From: Lachnospiraceae bacterium
GTDB lineage: Bacteria; Bacillota; Clostridia; Lachnospirales; Lachnospiraceae
Reading direction: 5' to 3'
Assembly: GCA_019420465.1 (NCBI GenBank)
Contig: JAHZHB010000142.1
Location: 1-14,624 of the forward strand
Length of the DNA: 14,624 nt
The position numbers and the translations under genes are program-made. The notes beneath the pieces are model-generated. The model had not been told where the DNA came from. It saw only the letters and a program-made list of their open reading frames with translations, and ran no database searches. Shown here piece after piece: positions 6,994 through 14,347 of this stretch; the stretch's first letter is position 1, and each line of letters begins with the position of its first letter.

Positions 6994-7461
6994 ATGAAGA
7001 GAATGTTTGCAGGATTATTAGTAGTGATGACATTATTTGCTATGATTCAATGGCCGGTGAATACATATGCAATGGATACGAAAGAGCCTGTATCCGTTGA
7101 ATATATGGAGGATGGCAGTTCGCTGGAAATATATATAGAAGAGACGGAGAGCTTTGCAAGAACCCAGTCAAAATCAGGGAAAAAGACAGCTGTTAAGAAA
7201 AATGCAGCAGGGGATAAATTATGGAGTGTGACAGTAACTGCATCCTATACATATGATGGGAAGTCTGCAAAGTGTACAAGTTCATCTGTCAGCACGGCAT
7301 CCTATAATGCTCATTGGAAGAAATATACTGCAACTGCTTCCAAAAATGGTGGAACAGCTACAGCATCTGCTACTTTTAAACTATATTCAGGAGCAAACGT
7401 GACAGATACTGCGTCACAAAAAGTGACACTGACATGCAGTGCGTCAGGAAAACTTTCATAG
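6994..7461 (+). CDS. Small secreted Ser/Thr/Lys-rich protein, unknown function
   Basis: Protein of 155 residues with a clear signal peptide (MKRMFAGLLVVMTLFAMI, cleavage likely after TYA at 26). The mature part begins with an acidic stretch (EYMEDGSSLEIYIEETES, 36-53). From about residue 60 to the end follows a Ser/Thr/Ala/Lys-rich region of alternating polar and aromatic or hydrophobic residues, suggesting a beta-sandwich domain. There are only two mature cysteines, C94 and C148, which could form one disulphide. GAGGAGG lies 8 bases before the ATG, inside the end of the preceding frame. It sits between two HAAS-like membrane proteins in the padR operon. It may be a ligand, envelope protector or cargo of the divergent exporter, though its own signal peptide points to Sec export. 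I do not recognise a named family. Confidence 0.7.
   Translation: MKRMFAGLLVVMTLFAMIQWPVNTYAMDTKEPVSVEYMEDGSSLEIYIEETESFARTQSKSGKKTAVKKNAAGDKLWSVTVTASYTYDGKSAKCTSSSVSTASYNAHWKKYTATASKNGGTATASATFKLYSGANVTDTASQKVTLTCSASGKLS
7125..7142 (+). repeat. Direct repeat, copy 1 (secreted protein gene)
   Basis: GGAAATATATATAGAAGA, identical to 7843-7860 and read in the same codon frame (E-I-Y-I-E). The match resumes after three differing bases with GGAGA. Confidence 0.85.
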
Positions 7462-7477
7462 ATACTAAGGAGTTTAT

Positions 7478-7876
7478 GTGCACACAATGGAAAAATACGT
7501 AAAGGAATATGCGACGAATATACGAAAAACCTTTCCAAAGTATGGAAAAAGGGAAAAAATATACGTCAGACATTTATTGGCCGGAGTGCAGGAATATACA
7601 CTGGAGCATCCGATCCATTCACTGGATGAGATAGAAAACGTATTTGGGACACCAGCAGAGGTTGTCTCTTCATACTGGCATGAACTGAATTTGGAAGAAT
7701 TGGTGCAGGAAATGCGCAAGAACGACAGAATACGAAAACTGATCTACAGTGGTATCACTGTTGCTGTTGTAGTGTGGTTAGTATTTTGTGGAAGTCGTTA
7801 TTATATATACAGAGATGCTTTAAATGCCAATGTGGCATATACGGAAATATATATAGAAGATTCGGAGAAAAATTAG
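7478..7876 (+). CDS. HAAS/DUF1700-like single-TM membrane protein
   Basis: Protein of 132 residues: a cytoplasmic helical domain (about 5-75, with EIENVFGTPAEVVSSYW), a linker, one transmembrane helix (about 90-106, ITVAVVVWLVF) and an outside tail ending YTEIYIEDSEKN. It is a complete version of the gene split at 6600-6993. Two starts are possible: GTG at 7478, 5 bases after AAGGAG, or ATG at 7487, 14 bases after it. I keep GTG because of spacing, with low certainty. The tail shares an 18-base stretch with the secreted protein gene. It is last in the padR operon, before a strong terminator. By analogy with PadR-HAAS pairs, a role in signalling or anchoring is likely, but unproven. Confidence 0.75.
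   Translation: MHTMEKYVKEYATNIRKTFPKYGKREKIYVRHLLAGVQEYTLEHPIHSLDEIENVFGTPAEVVSSYWHELNLEELVQEMRKNDRIRKLIYSGITVAVVVWLVFCGSRYYIYRDALNANVAYTEIYIEDSEKN
7843..7860 (+). repeat. Direct repeat, copy 2 (end of HAAS-like gene)
   Basis: Exact copy of 7125-7142, near the end of the membrane-protein gene, encoding the extracellular EIYIED tail. Confidence 0.85.
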
Positions 7877-7897
7877 CTTAGATCGAATGTTGACGCA

Positions 7898-7945
7898 AAA
7901 AAGCTTTGAAACGCTGTTAGGTTGAATAGTGTTTCGAAGCTTTTT
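7898..7945. terminator. Intrinsic terminator of the padR operon
   Basis: The arms AAAAAGCTTTGAAAC (7898-7912) and GTTTCGAAGCTTTTT (7931-7945) pair over 15 bases with one T-G wobble and an 18-base loop. The T-run at the end suits the plus strand. It closes the operon 21 bases after the last stop. Confidence 0.85.
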
Positions 7946-7990
7946 ATTATTCGGTTGAGCGAAATGAATATATAAGAAAAGATAATATAT

Positions 7991-8538
7991 ATGAAACATA
8001 AATAACGTTGATTAAATACATTTCTGGTGGTATGATTTAAATAGTAGAGTCAATGTGCAGGCGGCCAGTAAAACATTAGGAGTTCGTCGAGTTGAACAAC
8101 AAGAATCAAAATGGTGTTGGGCAGCATGTAGTGAAATGGTTGGAAAATATGGTACCTCATCAAAATTAACGCAACGAGATGCAGTGCGGTTAATATGGGG
8201 GAGATACATATCCCAACAAGGCAGGAACAGTAGCAAATATGGTTTCGTGTGTCCAATATATTTCTGACTATAAGAAAAAAGCTAAATCGGTTTCCTGTTT
8301 ATTATCACTGGAAAATATAAAAAATAATATTAATGCAGGAAAACCAATGATTGGCCGTATTTCTTGGACCAATGGAGATGGACATGCTGTTGTATTTTCC
8401 GGATATAATGATGCTAAAATAAGAATTGTAGATCCGGCAAAGAATAAACCCATAATTTATTTATCTTATAATGATTTGAAAAGTAAAGCAAAATTTAAAA
8501 GTGGTACAGGAAAAATAACGCATACAGTATATTATTAA
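7991..8538 (+). pseudogene. Secreted papain-like (C39-type) cysteine peptidase, frameshifted
   Basis: Remnant of a small papain-like peptidase of the C39-like group. The first part (in frame from GTG 8055 to stop 8265-8267) carries the active-site segment ESKWCWAACSEMVGKYG with the catalytic Cys. The second part (in frame before 8239, to the stop at 8536-8538) carries the His segment GDGHAVVFSGY and IVDPAKN. The frame changes at the G5 run 8197-8201: with four Gs it reads IWGDTYPNKAGTVANMV without a break. The 5' end is also damaged. RVNVQAASK just before the domain looks like the end of a signal peptide, but the ATG at 7991 (MKHK) hits a stop at once and GTG 8055 has no ribosome binding site. 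The catalytic residues are intact. It is followed after 21 bases by a membrane-anchored protein, probably its partner. Confidence 0.7.
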
Positions 8539-8559
8539 ATAAAAGGTGGTGAAAAAGTC

Positions 8560-9429
8560 ATGAAAATCATAACAAAAGCTATAATTGGATTGCTTATACT
8601 TGCAACGGGGATGATCGGAGTAAGAACGGTATTTGCGGATTATAAAATTTCTCATATTTTGCCCAAAACAGAATTACTTTTAGGCACTGATGATGAAACA
8701 AGTATACGGGCAGTGGAGAAAGATATTGTGGATATGGCTGATTGTTTTGCAGGAGATGGGTTTGATACTGCAAATGAAAGTGTAGATTATGAGAATGCCT
8801 ATCTGGTATATGTAGATGCAAATATGTTGGAACAATGTCCCACAAATACGAAAGAAGTATTAGAAATAGCTCAGCAGGCAGAGAAAGTTTGGATAGTACC
8901 GGTTGTAAGTAATACAAATACAGTTCTTGTAGAAGTTAGCAAAAATACAGAAGGTAGATGGCGTGCTGTGGCAGGTTCGTTATATAAAAATAATGAAAAT
9001 TCAGATTTATACAATTTAGTGCAGACCCTGTCAAAAAATGATATTTCGGGATATGATAATATTTTGCTTTTTGGTGGAGAACCAGGCATTCATTATCCAG
9101 TTGCTGTTTTGACGAAACAGGATGAGATTATAGGTGCTGTATCTTTGGAGGACGATATCATCTATGGAGATAATGCAACATCAAGATCAGTAGAATCTGA
9201 TAATAAAATGATGTTGAAACAAAATAAAGTATATTCTTTAAGTGAGTTTTCGAAAATATCAGATAAAAAGGCGGCAACGGAGAAAGCAGATTTAACAGGC
9301 GGAGAAGGATACGAGGAACAAGGAGATACGCTATACGGCACTATTTTATTGTATGGAATAATTGGAACTTGTTTTGCATTTATTATATGTTTCTGTGTTT
9401 TTGAGAATCGAAAAAAGATAGAATATTAG
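8560..9429 (+). CDS. Membrane-anchored extracellular protein, unknown function
   Basis: Protein of 289 residues with an N-terminal signal peptide or anchor (MKIITKAIIGLLILATGMIG, followed by TVFAD) and a C-terminal transmembrane helix (about 260-281) ending in a short basic tail (ENRKKIEY). The roughly 230 residues between are predicted to lie outside the membrane. They contain a region of alternating strands and helices, including WIVPVVSNTNTVLVEV and ILLFGGEPGIHYPVAVL, then an acidic, low-complexity stretch before the anchor. There are few cysteines and no catalytic motif I can name. AAAGGTGGTG lies about 10 bases before the ATG. It is 21 bases after the broken peptidase and so was likely in the same transcript, as inhibitor, substrate or anchor for it. 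I do not recognise the family. No terminator of its own was seen on the plus strand other than the shared hairpin at 9557-9586. Confidence 0.7.
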   Translation: MKIITKAIIGLLILATGMIGVRTVFADYKISHILPKTELLLGTDDETSIRAVEKDIVDMADCFAGDGFDTANESVDYENAYLVYVDANMLEQCPTNTKEVLEIAQQAEKVWIVPVVSNTNTVLVEVSKNTEGRWRAVAGSLYKNNENSDLYNLVQTLSKNDISGYDNILLFGGEPGIHYPVAVLTKQDEIIGAVSLEDDIIYGDNATSRSVESDNKMMLKQNKVYSLSEFSKISDKKAATEKADLTGGEGYEEQGDTLYGTILLYGIIGTCFAFIICFCVFENRKKIEY

Positions 9430-9548
9430 GATTGTATTTTGCCAGGAATGAAAAAACTACAAGAAATATGATTTACAAATTCCTTATAATTATTGCGGCA
9501 GTCACCTAATCTTATGCAAGCACGGACTTTAAATTTTCCCTGTTCGCA

Positions 9549-9586
9549 TAAAAAAACTCCGGCACACCAAATCGGTGTGACCGGAG
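9549..9586 (-). terminator. Intrinsic terminator of gdhA
   Basis: CTCCGGCACACC (9557-9568) pairs with GGTGTG-A-CCGGAG (9574-9586), a 12-bp stem with one bulge and a 5-base loop. On the minus strand it is followed by seven Ts (9556-9550). It lies 20 bases after the gdhA stop. Confidence 0.92.
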
Positions 9587-9605
9587 CTTCGTATATACAT
9601 AGGGA

Positions 9606-10940
9606 TTAGCAGATACCCTGTGCCAGCATAGCATCAGCAACCTTTTCGAAACCAGCGATATTGGCACCGGCTACGTAGTTGCCTTCCATACCGTAACGTT
9701 TAGCTGCGTCATCGATGTTGTGGTAGATGTTTACCATGATAGTTTTCAGTTTTGCATCTACTTCTTCGAATGTCCAGCTCAGACGTTCAGAGTTCTGGCT
9801 CATCTCCAGTGCGGATGTAGCTACACCACCGGCGTTGCTTGCTTTACCGCAGACGAACAGTACACCGTTGTCCTGCAGATACTTGGTAGCATCCAGAGTG
9901 GTCGGCATGTTAGCACCCTCGCAAACAGCCTTGCAGCCGTTGGCAACGAGCTGTTTGGCATCGTCGATCAGCAGCTCGTTCTGTGTAGCACACGGAAGAG
10001 CGATATCACATTTAATCTGCCATACGCCACGTCCCTCATGATACTGTGCGCTCGGTCTCTTCTCAGCGTACTCTGTCAGACGTGCACGATGAACTTCTTT
10101 AACCTCTTTCAGCAGGGCGATATCGATACCTTCCGGATCGTATACCCAGCCTGTGGAATCAGATACAGTAACAACTTTAGCACCCAGCTGCTGAGCTTTT
10201 TCACAGGCATAGATAGCAACGTTACCGGAACCGGATACGCAGCAGATCTTGCCTTCCATGGACTCGCCGTGGCATTTCATCAGCTCTTCTGTGAGGTAAA
10301 GCAGACCGTAACCTGTAGCTTCTGTACGGGCGAGAGATCCGCCGTAGCTTAAGCCTTTACCTGTCAGGACACCTTCGTATGTGCCTTTCAGTTTTTTGTA
10401 CTGACCGAACATGTAACCGATCTCACGGGCACCTGTTCCGATGTCACCAGCCGGTACATCTACGTCAGCACCGATGTATTTGTAAAGCTCTGACATGAAG
10501 CTCTGGCAGAATGCCATGATCTCACGGTCAGATTTTCCTTTCGGGTCGAAATCGGAACCACCCTTGGCACCACCGATCGGCAGGCTTGTCAGAGAGTTCT
10601 TAAAGATCTGCTCAAATCCAAGGAATTTGATGATACCGATATTTACGGATGGATGGAGACGAAGTCCTCCTTTGTACGGTCCAATAGCGTTGTTGAACTG
10701 TACACGGTATCCTGTGTTAACCTGTACCTGACCCTTGTCATCTACCCACGGTACACGGAACTTGATCTGTCTGTCCGGCTCACACAGACGCTCTAACAGA
10801 GCTTCTTTGCGGTATTTGTCTTCGTTAGCGTCGATGACCGGTCTTAAGGACTCGAGTACTTCCTCAACGGCCTGTAAGAATTCCGGTTCAGTAGCGTTCT
10901 GTTTTTTTACTCTTGCGAGTACTTCATCTACATAACTCAT
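9606..10940 (-). CDS. gdhA: Glutamate dehydrogenase, hexameric, NADP type
   Basis: Cytoplasmic enzyme that interconverts 2-oxoglutarate plus ammonia and glutamate, linking nitrogen assimilation to central carbon. I use the ATG at 10938-10940 (MSYVDEVLARV), giving 444 residues as usual for the family, because AGGGAG lies about 10 bases upstream; the longer frame to 11024 adds 28 unconserved residues without a ribosome binding site. Residues match Clostridium symbiosum GDH with a shift of one: K90 (GPYKGG), K114, catalytic K126 (GGAKGGSDFDPKGKSD) and D166 (PAGDIGTG). The Rossmann motif is SGSGNV (236-241), followed by the loop SDSTG (260-264), which resembles NADP enzymes such as E. coli GdhA. 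It is monocistronic, with a strong terminator at 9549-9586. The promoter is not clear: TTGACA at 11064-11059 lacks a good -10 box at the right distance. Confidence 0.95.
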   Translation of the reverse strand: MSYVDEVLARVKKQNATEPEFLQAVEEVLESLRPVIDANEDKYRKEALLERLCEPDRQIKFRVPWVDDKGQVQVNTGYRVQFNNAIGPYKGGLRLHPSVNIGIIKFLGFEQIFKNSLTSLPIGGAKGGSDFDPKGKSDREIMAFCQSFMSELYKYIGADVDVPAGDIGTGAREIGYMFGQYKKLKGTYEGVLTGKGLSYGGSLARTEATGYGLLYLTEELMKCHGESMEGKICCVSGSGNVAIYACEKAQQLGAKVVTVSDSTGWVYDPEGIDIALLKEVKEVHRARLTEYAEKRPSAQYHEGRGVWQIKCDIALPCATQNELLIDDAKQLVANGCKAVCEGANMPTTLDATKYLQDNGVLFVCGKASNAGGVATSALEMSQNSERLSWTFEEVDAKLKTIMVNIYHNIDDAAKRYGMEGNYVAGANIAGFEKVADAMLAQGIC

Positions 10941-11382
10941 TTCGCGATTCTCCCTTTTGTTTATACATTTATGCAAGATTTGTTTCGACTTTGACATTTT
11001 AATGCAAAGAAGCGAAAAATGCAATATATTTTACAAAAATTGCAATAAAATAGTTGATTGTCAATAAAGTAACAGCTTTTTGGACGTTTTTTGAAAGTCT
11101 TCACATGAAAAATTGCACAAAATGGTATACAATATCGTACAAAAAAGAGATATGACAGATAAAGGCAGAGTTTGGGACTTCTTGTGAAGCGACAGGGGAT
11201 ATGCTAAAATCGAAAACAGAGTGCCGGAATCAGAAGATGTGACAGAAAAAGCAAGAGTTTTTGGAAACATATTTCTGAAAAACGGCGGAAAAGAACAGAC
11301 AGATGTGCAAATATAGAATGAACAGGCAAAATGTTATGCCATGAGATGAATGTCAGGCAGACAGATAAAGGAGATGACACAT
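10941..11382. other. Divergent intergenic region gdhA / MoxR gene
   Basis: About 440 bases without a credible gene. It contains the gdhA ribosome binding site, four TGCAA copies (10972, 11003, 11020, 11041), a TGCAAT/ATTGCA inverted repeat (11020-11044), a TTGACA on the minus strand (11064-11059) and the promoter and long leader of the plus-strand ATPase. I recognised no riboswitch. Confidence 0.7.
11182..11210 (+). promoter_or_regulatory. Promoter for the MoxR/VWA operon
   Basis: TTGTGA (11182-11187) and TAAAAT (11205-11210) are 17 bases apart, with TG one base before the -10 (extended -10, TGCTAAAAT). The start would be near 11217, leaving a leader of about 165 bases. Confidence 0.6.
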
Positions 11383-12351
11383 ATGACCAAGATGGATATG
11401 CAGAAAGAAAAAAACAGCCTTCAGATAACACAGGAAGAGGATATTAAAGCTATGCTTAAGGAGCAGGAGATAGATGACGGACTGATACAGAAAGTGCTGG
11501 ACTTTCGACGCAGGCATCCGCTTTCGGAGGAGGCCACAGAACGGCTCAGAAAACCGGTCATGCCGTTTTATGGCAAGGAGATCCTGACGATGGCGATCAC
11601 AGGCCTTCTGGAGGGAGAAAACCTTCTCCTGACCGGACCGAAAGCAACGGGTAAAAATGTACTGGCGGAGAATCTGGCCTATATTTTCGGCAGACCGTCC
11701 TATAATGTGTCGTTTCACGTGCAGACAGGCAGTGCAGAGCTGATCGGTACAGATACGTTCCGGAACAATCAGGTAGAGCTTCGTAAGGGAAGTATCTGTC
11801 TGTGTGCCGAGCAGGGTGGTTTTGGTATTCTGGATGAGATCAATATGGCAAAAAACGATGCTGTATCCGTGCTGCATGCGGTGCTGGATGACAGACGGTA
11901 CATGGATATCCCGGGCTATGACCGGATGTACCTGGATGAAGCCACCCGTTTTATTGCGACGATGAACCATGGTTATGCCGGTACGAGAGAGTTAAATGAA
12001 GCTTTGGTATCCCGCTTTATGGTCATCGAGATGCCAAAGCAGTCGGAAGAGACACTGGAAAAGATCCTGCGAAAGGATTTTCCGACGGCGAATCAGGAAA
12101 AACTGTCACAGTTTATCGGTGTCTTTCTGGATCTGCAAAAGAAAGCGGAAAACGGGGAAATCTCCACAAAAGCACTGGATCTGCGCGGCCTGATCGCGGC
12201 TTTAAAGACGATCCGTTGTGGACTGGCACCTGTAAAGGCCATGCAGATGGGTATTGTAAATAAATGTTTTGATGCTTTTGAGAAGGACATCGTACAGGAT
12301 GTGGTCAATGTGCGGATCCCCGAGGAGTGGAGTCCGGCAGATATATTCTGA
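11383..12351 (+). CDS. MoxR-type AAA+ ATPase
   Basis: AAA+ chaperone-like ATPase of 322 residues, of the MoxR/CobS sort, which remodels or inserts cofactors into partner proteins together with a VWA-domain protein. Start choice: ATG 11383 lies 9 bases after AAAGGAG; the earlier ATG at 11350 has no such site. Motifs are GPKATGKN (85-92, Walker A with Asn in place of the usual Ser/Thr), GILDEINMA (Walker B, D151/E152), RFIATMNHGYAG (sensor 1 Asn195) and NEALVSRFMVIEM (Arg211, likely arginine finger). An N-terminal helical extension of about 60 residues precedes the core, and the C-terminal lid follows after about 220. The stop is 16 bases before the VWA gene, so they form an operon. The client protein is unknown; no cobaltochelatase, methanol dehydrogenase or nitric-oxide reductase gene is nearby. 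Confidence 0.88.
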   Translation: MTKMDMQKEKNSLQITQEEDIKAMLKEQEIDDGLIQKVLDFRRRHPLSEEATERLRKPVMPFYGKEILTMAITGLLEGENLLLTGPKATGKNVLAENLAYIFGRPSYNVSFHVQTGSAELIGTDTFRNNQVELRKGSICLCAEQGGFGILDEINMAKNDAVSVLHAVLDDRRYMDIPGYDRMYLDEATRFIATMNHGYAGTRELNEALVSRFMVIEMPKQSEETLEKILRKDFPTANQEKLSQFIGVFLDLQKKAENGEISTKALDLRGLIAALKTIRCGLAPVKAMQMGIVNKCFDAFEKDIVQDVVNVRIPEEWSPADIF

Positions 12352-12367
12352 TACAGAGAGGAAGAGT

Positions 12368-14152
12368 ATGGAGCAGACAGAGCACAGCAGCGAGTACATT
12401 ACAACGTATCAGCTGGAAATAGAAAACAGAATAAAAAATATGGTCTGGACGATCTGCGGAGATTATACAGTCACTGCCAGGCCGGATATCGTTCTGTACC
12501 GTAAGGCTCCGGATATTGCGCTGTATGATGCCATCAAGCAGGGGGCAGGGGCGCGGTATTTTGATCAGGAGGCATTAAGTCTGTATCTGATCAAAAAGAT
12601 CTATCTGGGTGCGGATGAAACGAAGCTTTTATATCTGTCCCAGCTTTGTATGGAGGTAGCGGTGAGCCCAAAGATCGCTGCAGACCGGCCGGGCAGTGTA
12701 TCGGTACGAAAACGAGCCTATCAGGCAATCCTGGCTGCTGATGAAGCGCAGATGGCCATGCATCGGATGGGGAGAGCGAAGCTTATCTGGATACAGCATA
12801 TCCTGGGAACATACCGCATGCAGTCGGCAAAGGGAGAACAGGATCTGGAGCTTCTGGAGGATATCAGTGGGATTACGGAGACGGATGAACTGATCGCCCG
12901 GATCGATGAGCTGTACAATCAGTGGCTGGACCCTTCCTTTTTGCGGGAACACGGCACGCTTCAGGATGTGCTGGCGGTGACGATCGAGGAAATGCAGGAT
13001 TTTGACTGGAAAGATTTTCTGTCAGAAGAGATGATCGAGGAAAATCTTGAGGATCTGCTGGAACGGATGAGCCGGGAGATGATGGCCACCCATCATCCGG
13101 AAGAAAAAGAAGAAAAAAAGGAAGCGACCGCGCAGGAAAAGAAGATTACCTATGTGACAGAAGAAGATTTTGCAAAAGTCTACAGCTATATTGAAAAGAA
13201 TTTTGGCCGTACCTACATGACTCCGCTGGAGGAAAAAAAGAAGAATTACCAGTACTGTAAGGGTGTGCATGCGGACTGTGGTGTGTATTATACGAAGGGA
13301 ATTTTAGCATCTCCGGTGCTGCGTAACTATCAGTATATGTATGCCGGCCGGGAAAAGCGCAGGAATGAGGATTATCTAAAACAGCATTTTACCATGGTGC
13401 GTCAGAATATCCAGACGTTGACAGATCTTTTAAAAAAGACGATGGTGCTGAAAAATGAAGTTAATTATCTGCCATCGGACAGTGGTACATTAGTAGCTTC
13501 GAAGCTCTGGAAGGTCGGCCGGGTGCGTGATCCAAAGCTGTTTATCCGGGAACAGAAGGAACGGCAGCAGGAGCTGGTGGTAGAAATCCTGATCGATGCC
13601 AGTGGTTCACAGCGCGTACGTCAGTCACAGGTGGCGATACAGGCCTATATCCTGACAAAAGCACTGAGCAATGTGGGGATCGCGCATCGTGTAACGGGAT
13701 TTTGCACCTTCTGGGATTATACGGTTTTGCAGCAGTACAGGGATTATGATGATCCTCCGGAAGCAGACAGTGGCATTCTGGCTTTTAACACGGGATCCAA
13801 TAACAGGGATGGACTGGCTCTTCGGGCAGCTGCAGGGGATCTTCTTGCCAGAGAGGAAGAGAAAAAGATTTTGCTGTTCTTAAGTGACGGGCGTCCGTAC
13901 GATGTGATCGCAAACCGGCCGAATGCGAGAAATCCGGCAGCTTACTGTGGTGATTATGCGATCAAAGATACAGCGGCTGAGGTCCGGGGGTTACGAAACA
14001 ATGGTGTGGCTGTGCTGGGGATCTTTGCCGGTGAAGAAGAAGATCTGGAAGCAGAAAAAAAGATCTTTGGCAGAGATTTTGCCTATATCCGGGATCTGAA
14101 CAATTTTTCCAAAGTGACCGGAAGATACCTGGCAAAACAGCTGGAAGAATAA
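12368..14152 (+). CDS. VWA-domain (MIDAS) partner of MoxR, CobT/NorD-like
   Basis: Cytoplasmic protein of 594 residues with no signal peptide or membrane helix. The ATG at 12368 is chosen because AGAGGAAG precedes it; the open frame to 12269 overlaps the ATPase gene and has no ribosome binding site. The N-terminal 270 residues are helical and acidic, followed by a charged low-complexity linker (EEKEEKKEATAQEKK). The C-terminal von Willebrand A domain (about 400-590) has the metal site DASGS (D410, S412, S414), GSNNRDG (D481) and SDGRP (D507). The NNRDG and SDGRPYD segments recall the CobT/NorD group rather than integrin-type domains. MoxR-VWA pairs act together as a metal- or cofactor-insertion machine; which protein this one matures is not shown. 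No clear terminator follows. Confidence 0.85.
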   Translation: MEQTEHSSEYITTYQLEIENRIKNMVWTICGDYTVTARPDIVLYRKAPDIALYDAIKQGAGARYFDQEALSLYLIKKIYLGADETKLLYLSQLCMEVAVSPKIAADRPGSVSVRKRAYQAILAADEAQMAMHRMGRAKLIWIQHILGTYRMQSAKGEQDLELLEDISGITETDELIARIDELYNQWLDPSFLREHGTLQDVLAVTIEEMQDFDWKDFLSEEMIEENLEDLLERMSREMMATHHPEEKEEKKEATAQEKKITYVTEEDFAKVYSYIEKNFGRTYMTPLEEKKKNYQYCKGVHADCGVYYTKGILASPVLRNYQYMYAGREKRRNEDYLKQHFTMVRQNIQTLTDLLKKTMVLKNEVNYLPSDSGTLVASKLWKVGRVRDPKLFIREQKERQQELVVEILIDASGSQRVRQSQVAIQAYILTKALSNVGIAHRVTGFCTFWDYTVLQQYRDYDDPPEADSGILAFNTGSNNRDGLALRAAAGDLLAREEEKKILLFLSDGRPYDVIANRPNARNPAAYCGDYAIKDTAAEVRGLRNNGVAVLGIFAGEEEDLEAEKKIFGRDFAYIRDLNNFSKVTGRYLAKQLEE

Positions 14153-14269
14153 AATCGTCGTATAGGATGAAATATAATAAAACGGTGAACTCATGGAAAA
14201 CTGTCTGCTGACAACAGCAGGAAAATCCGTGAAAATATTATGAAAATGTTAAAAATGTTACAGAATCCC

Positions 14270-14298
14270 TTTTCAATTTGAGGAAAATGGTTTACAAT
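14270..14298 (+). promoter_or_regulatory. Candidate promoter for ftsE
   Basis: TTTTCA (14270-14275) and TACAAT (14293-14298) are 17 bases apart. The -35 box is weak (4 of 6 bases). It lies 50 bases before the ftsE start codon. Confidence 0.5.
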
Positions 14299-14347
14299 CA
14301 GTGAGAAAAACACGATGGGGAGCATACGTGTACTAAGGAGGAGTAAT

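Noticed and set aside
5971..8270. TTTCTGACTA occurring at 5971 and 8261 as a possible repeat
   Set aside because: Only 10 bases long, one copy lies in coding sequence and flanks differ; chance is enough.
9720..10352. 210-codon open frame on the plus strand opposite gdhA
   Set aside because: Antisense to conserved GDH sequence, no ribosome binding site or family likeness.
10941..11024. Upstream extension of gdhA by 28 codons
   Set aside because: The extra residues are unlike GDH and lack a ribosome binding site; AGGGAG before 10940 decides the start.
11353..11970. 205-codon open frame on the minus strand opposite the MoxR gene
   Set aside because: Shadow of the conserved AAA+ frame; composition is not protein-like.
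12269..12367. Longer start for the VWA protein, overlapping the ATPase gene
   Set aside because: No ribosome binding site there; AGAGGAAG precedes the ATG at 12368.
14205..14220. Small hairpin CTGCTG-ACAA-CAGCAG after the VWA gene as a terminator
   Set aside because: Only 6-7 base pairs and no T-run after it; at most a weak structure.
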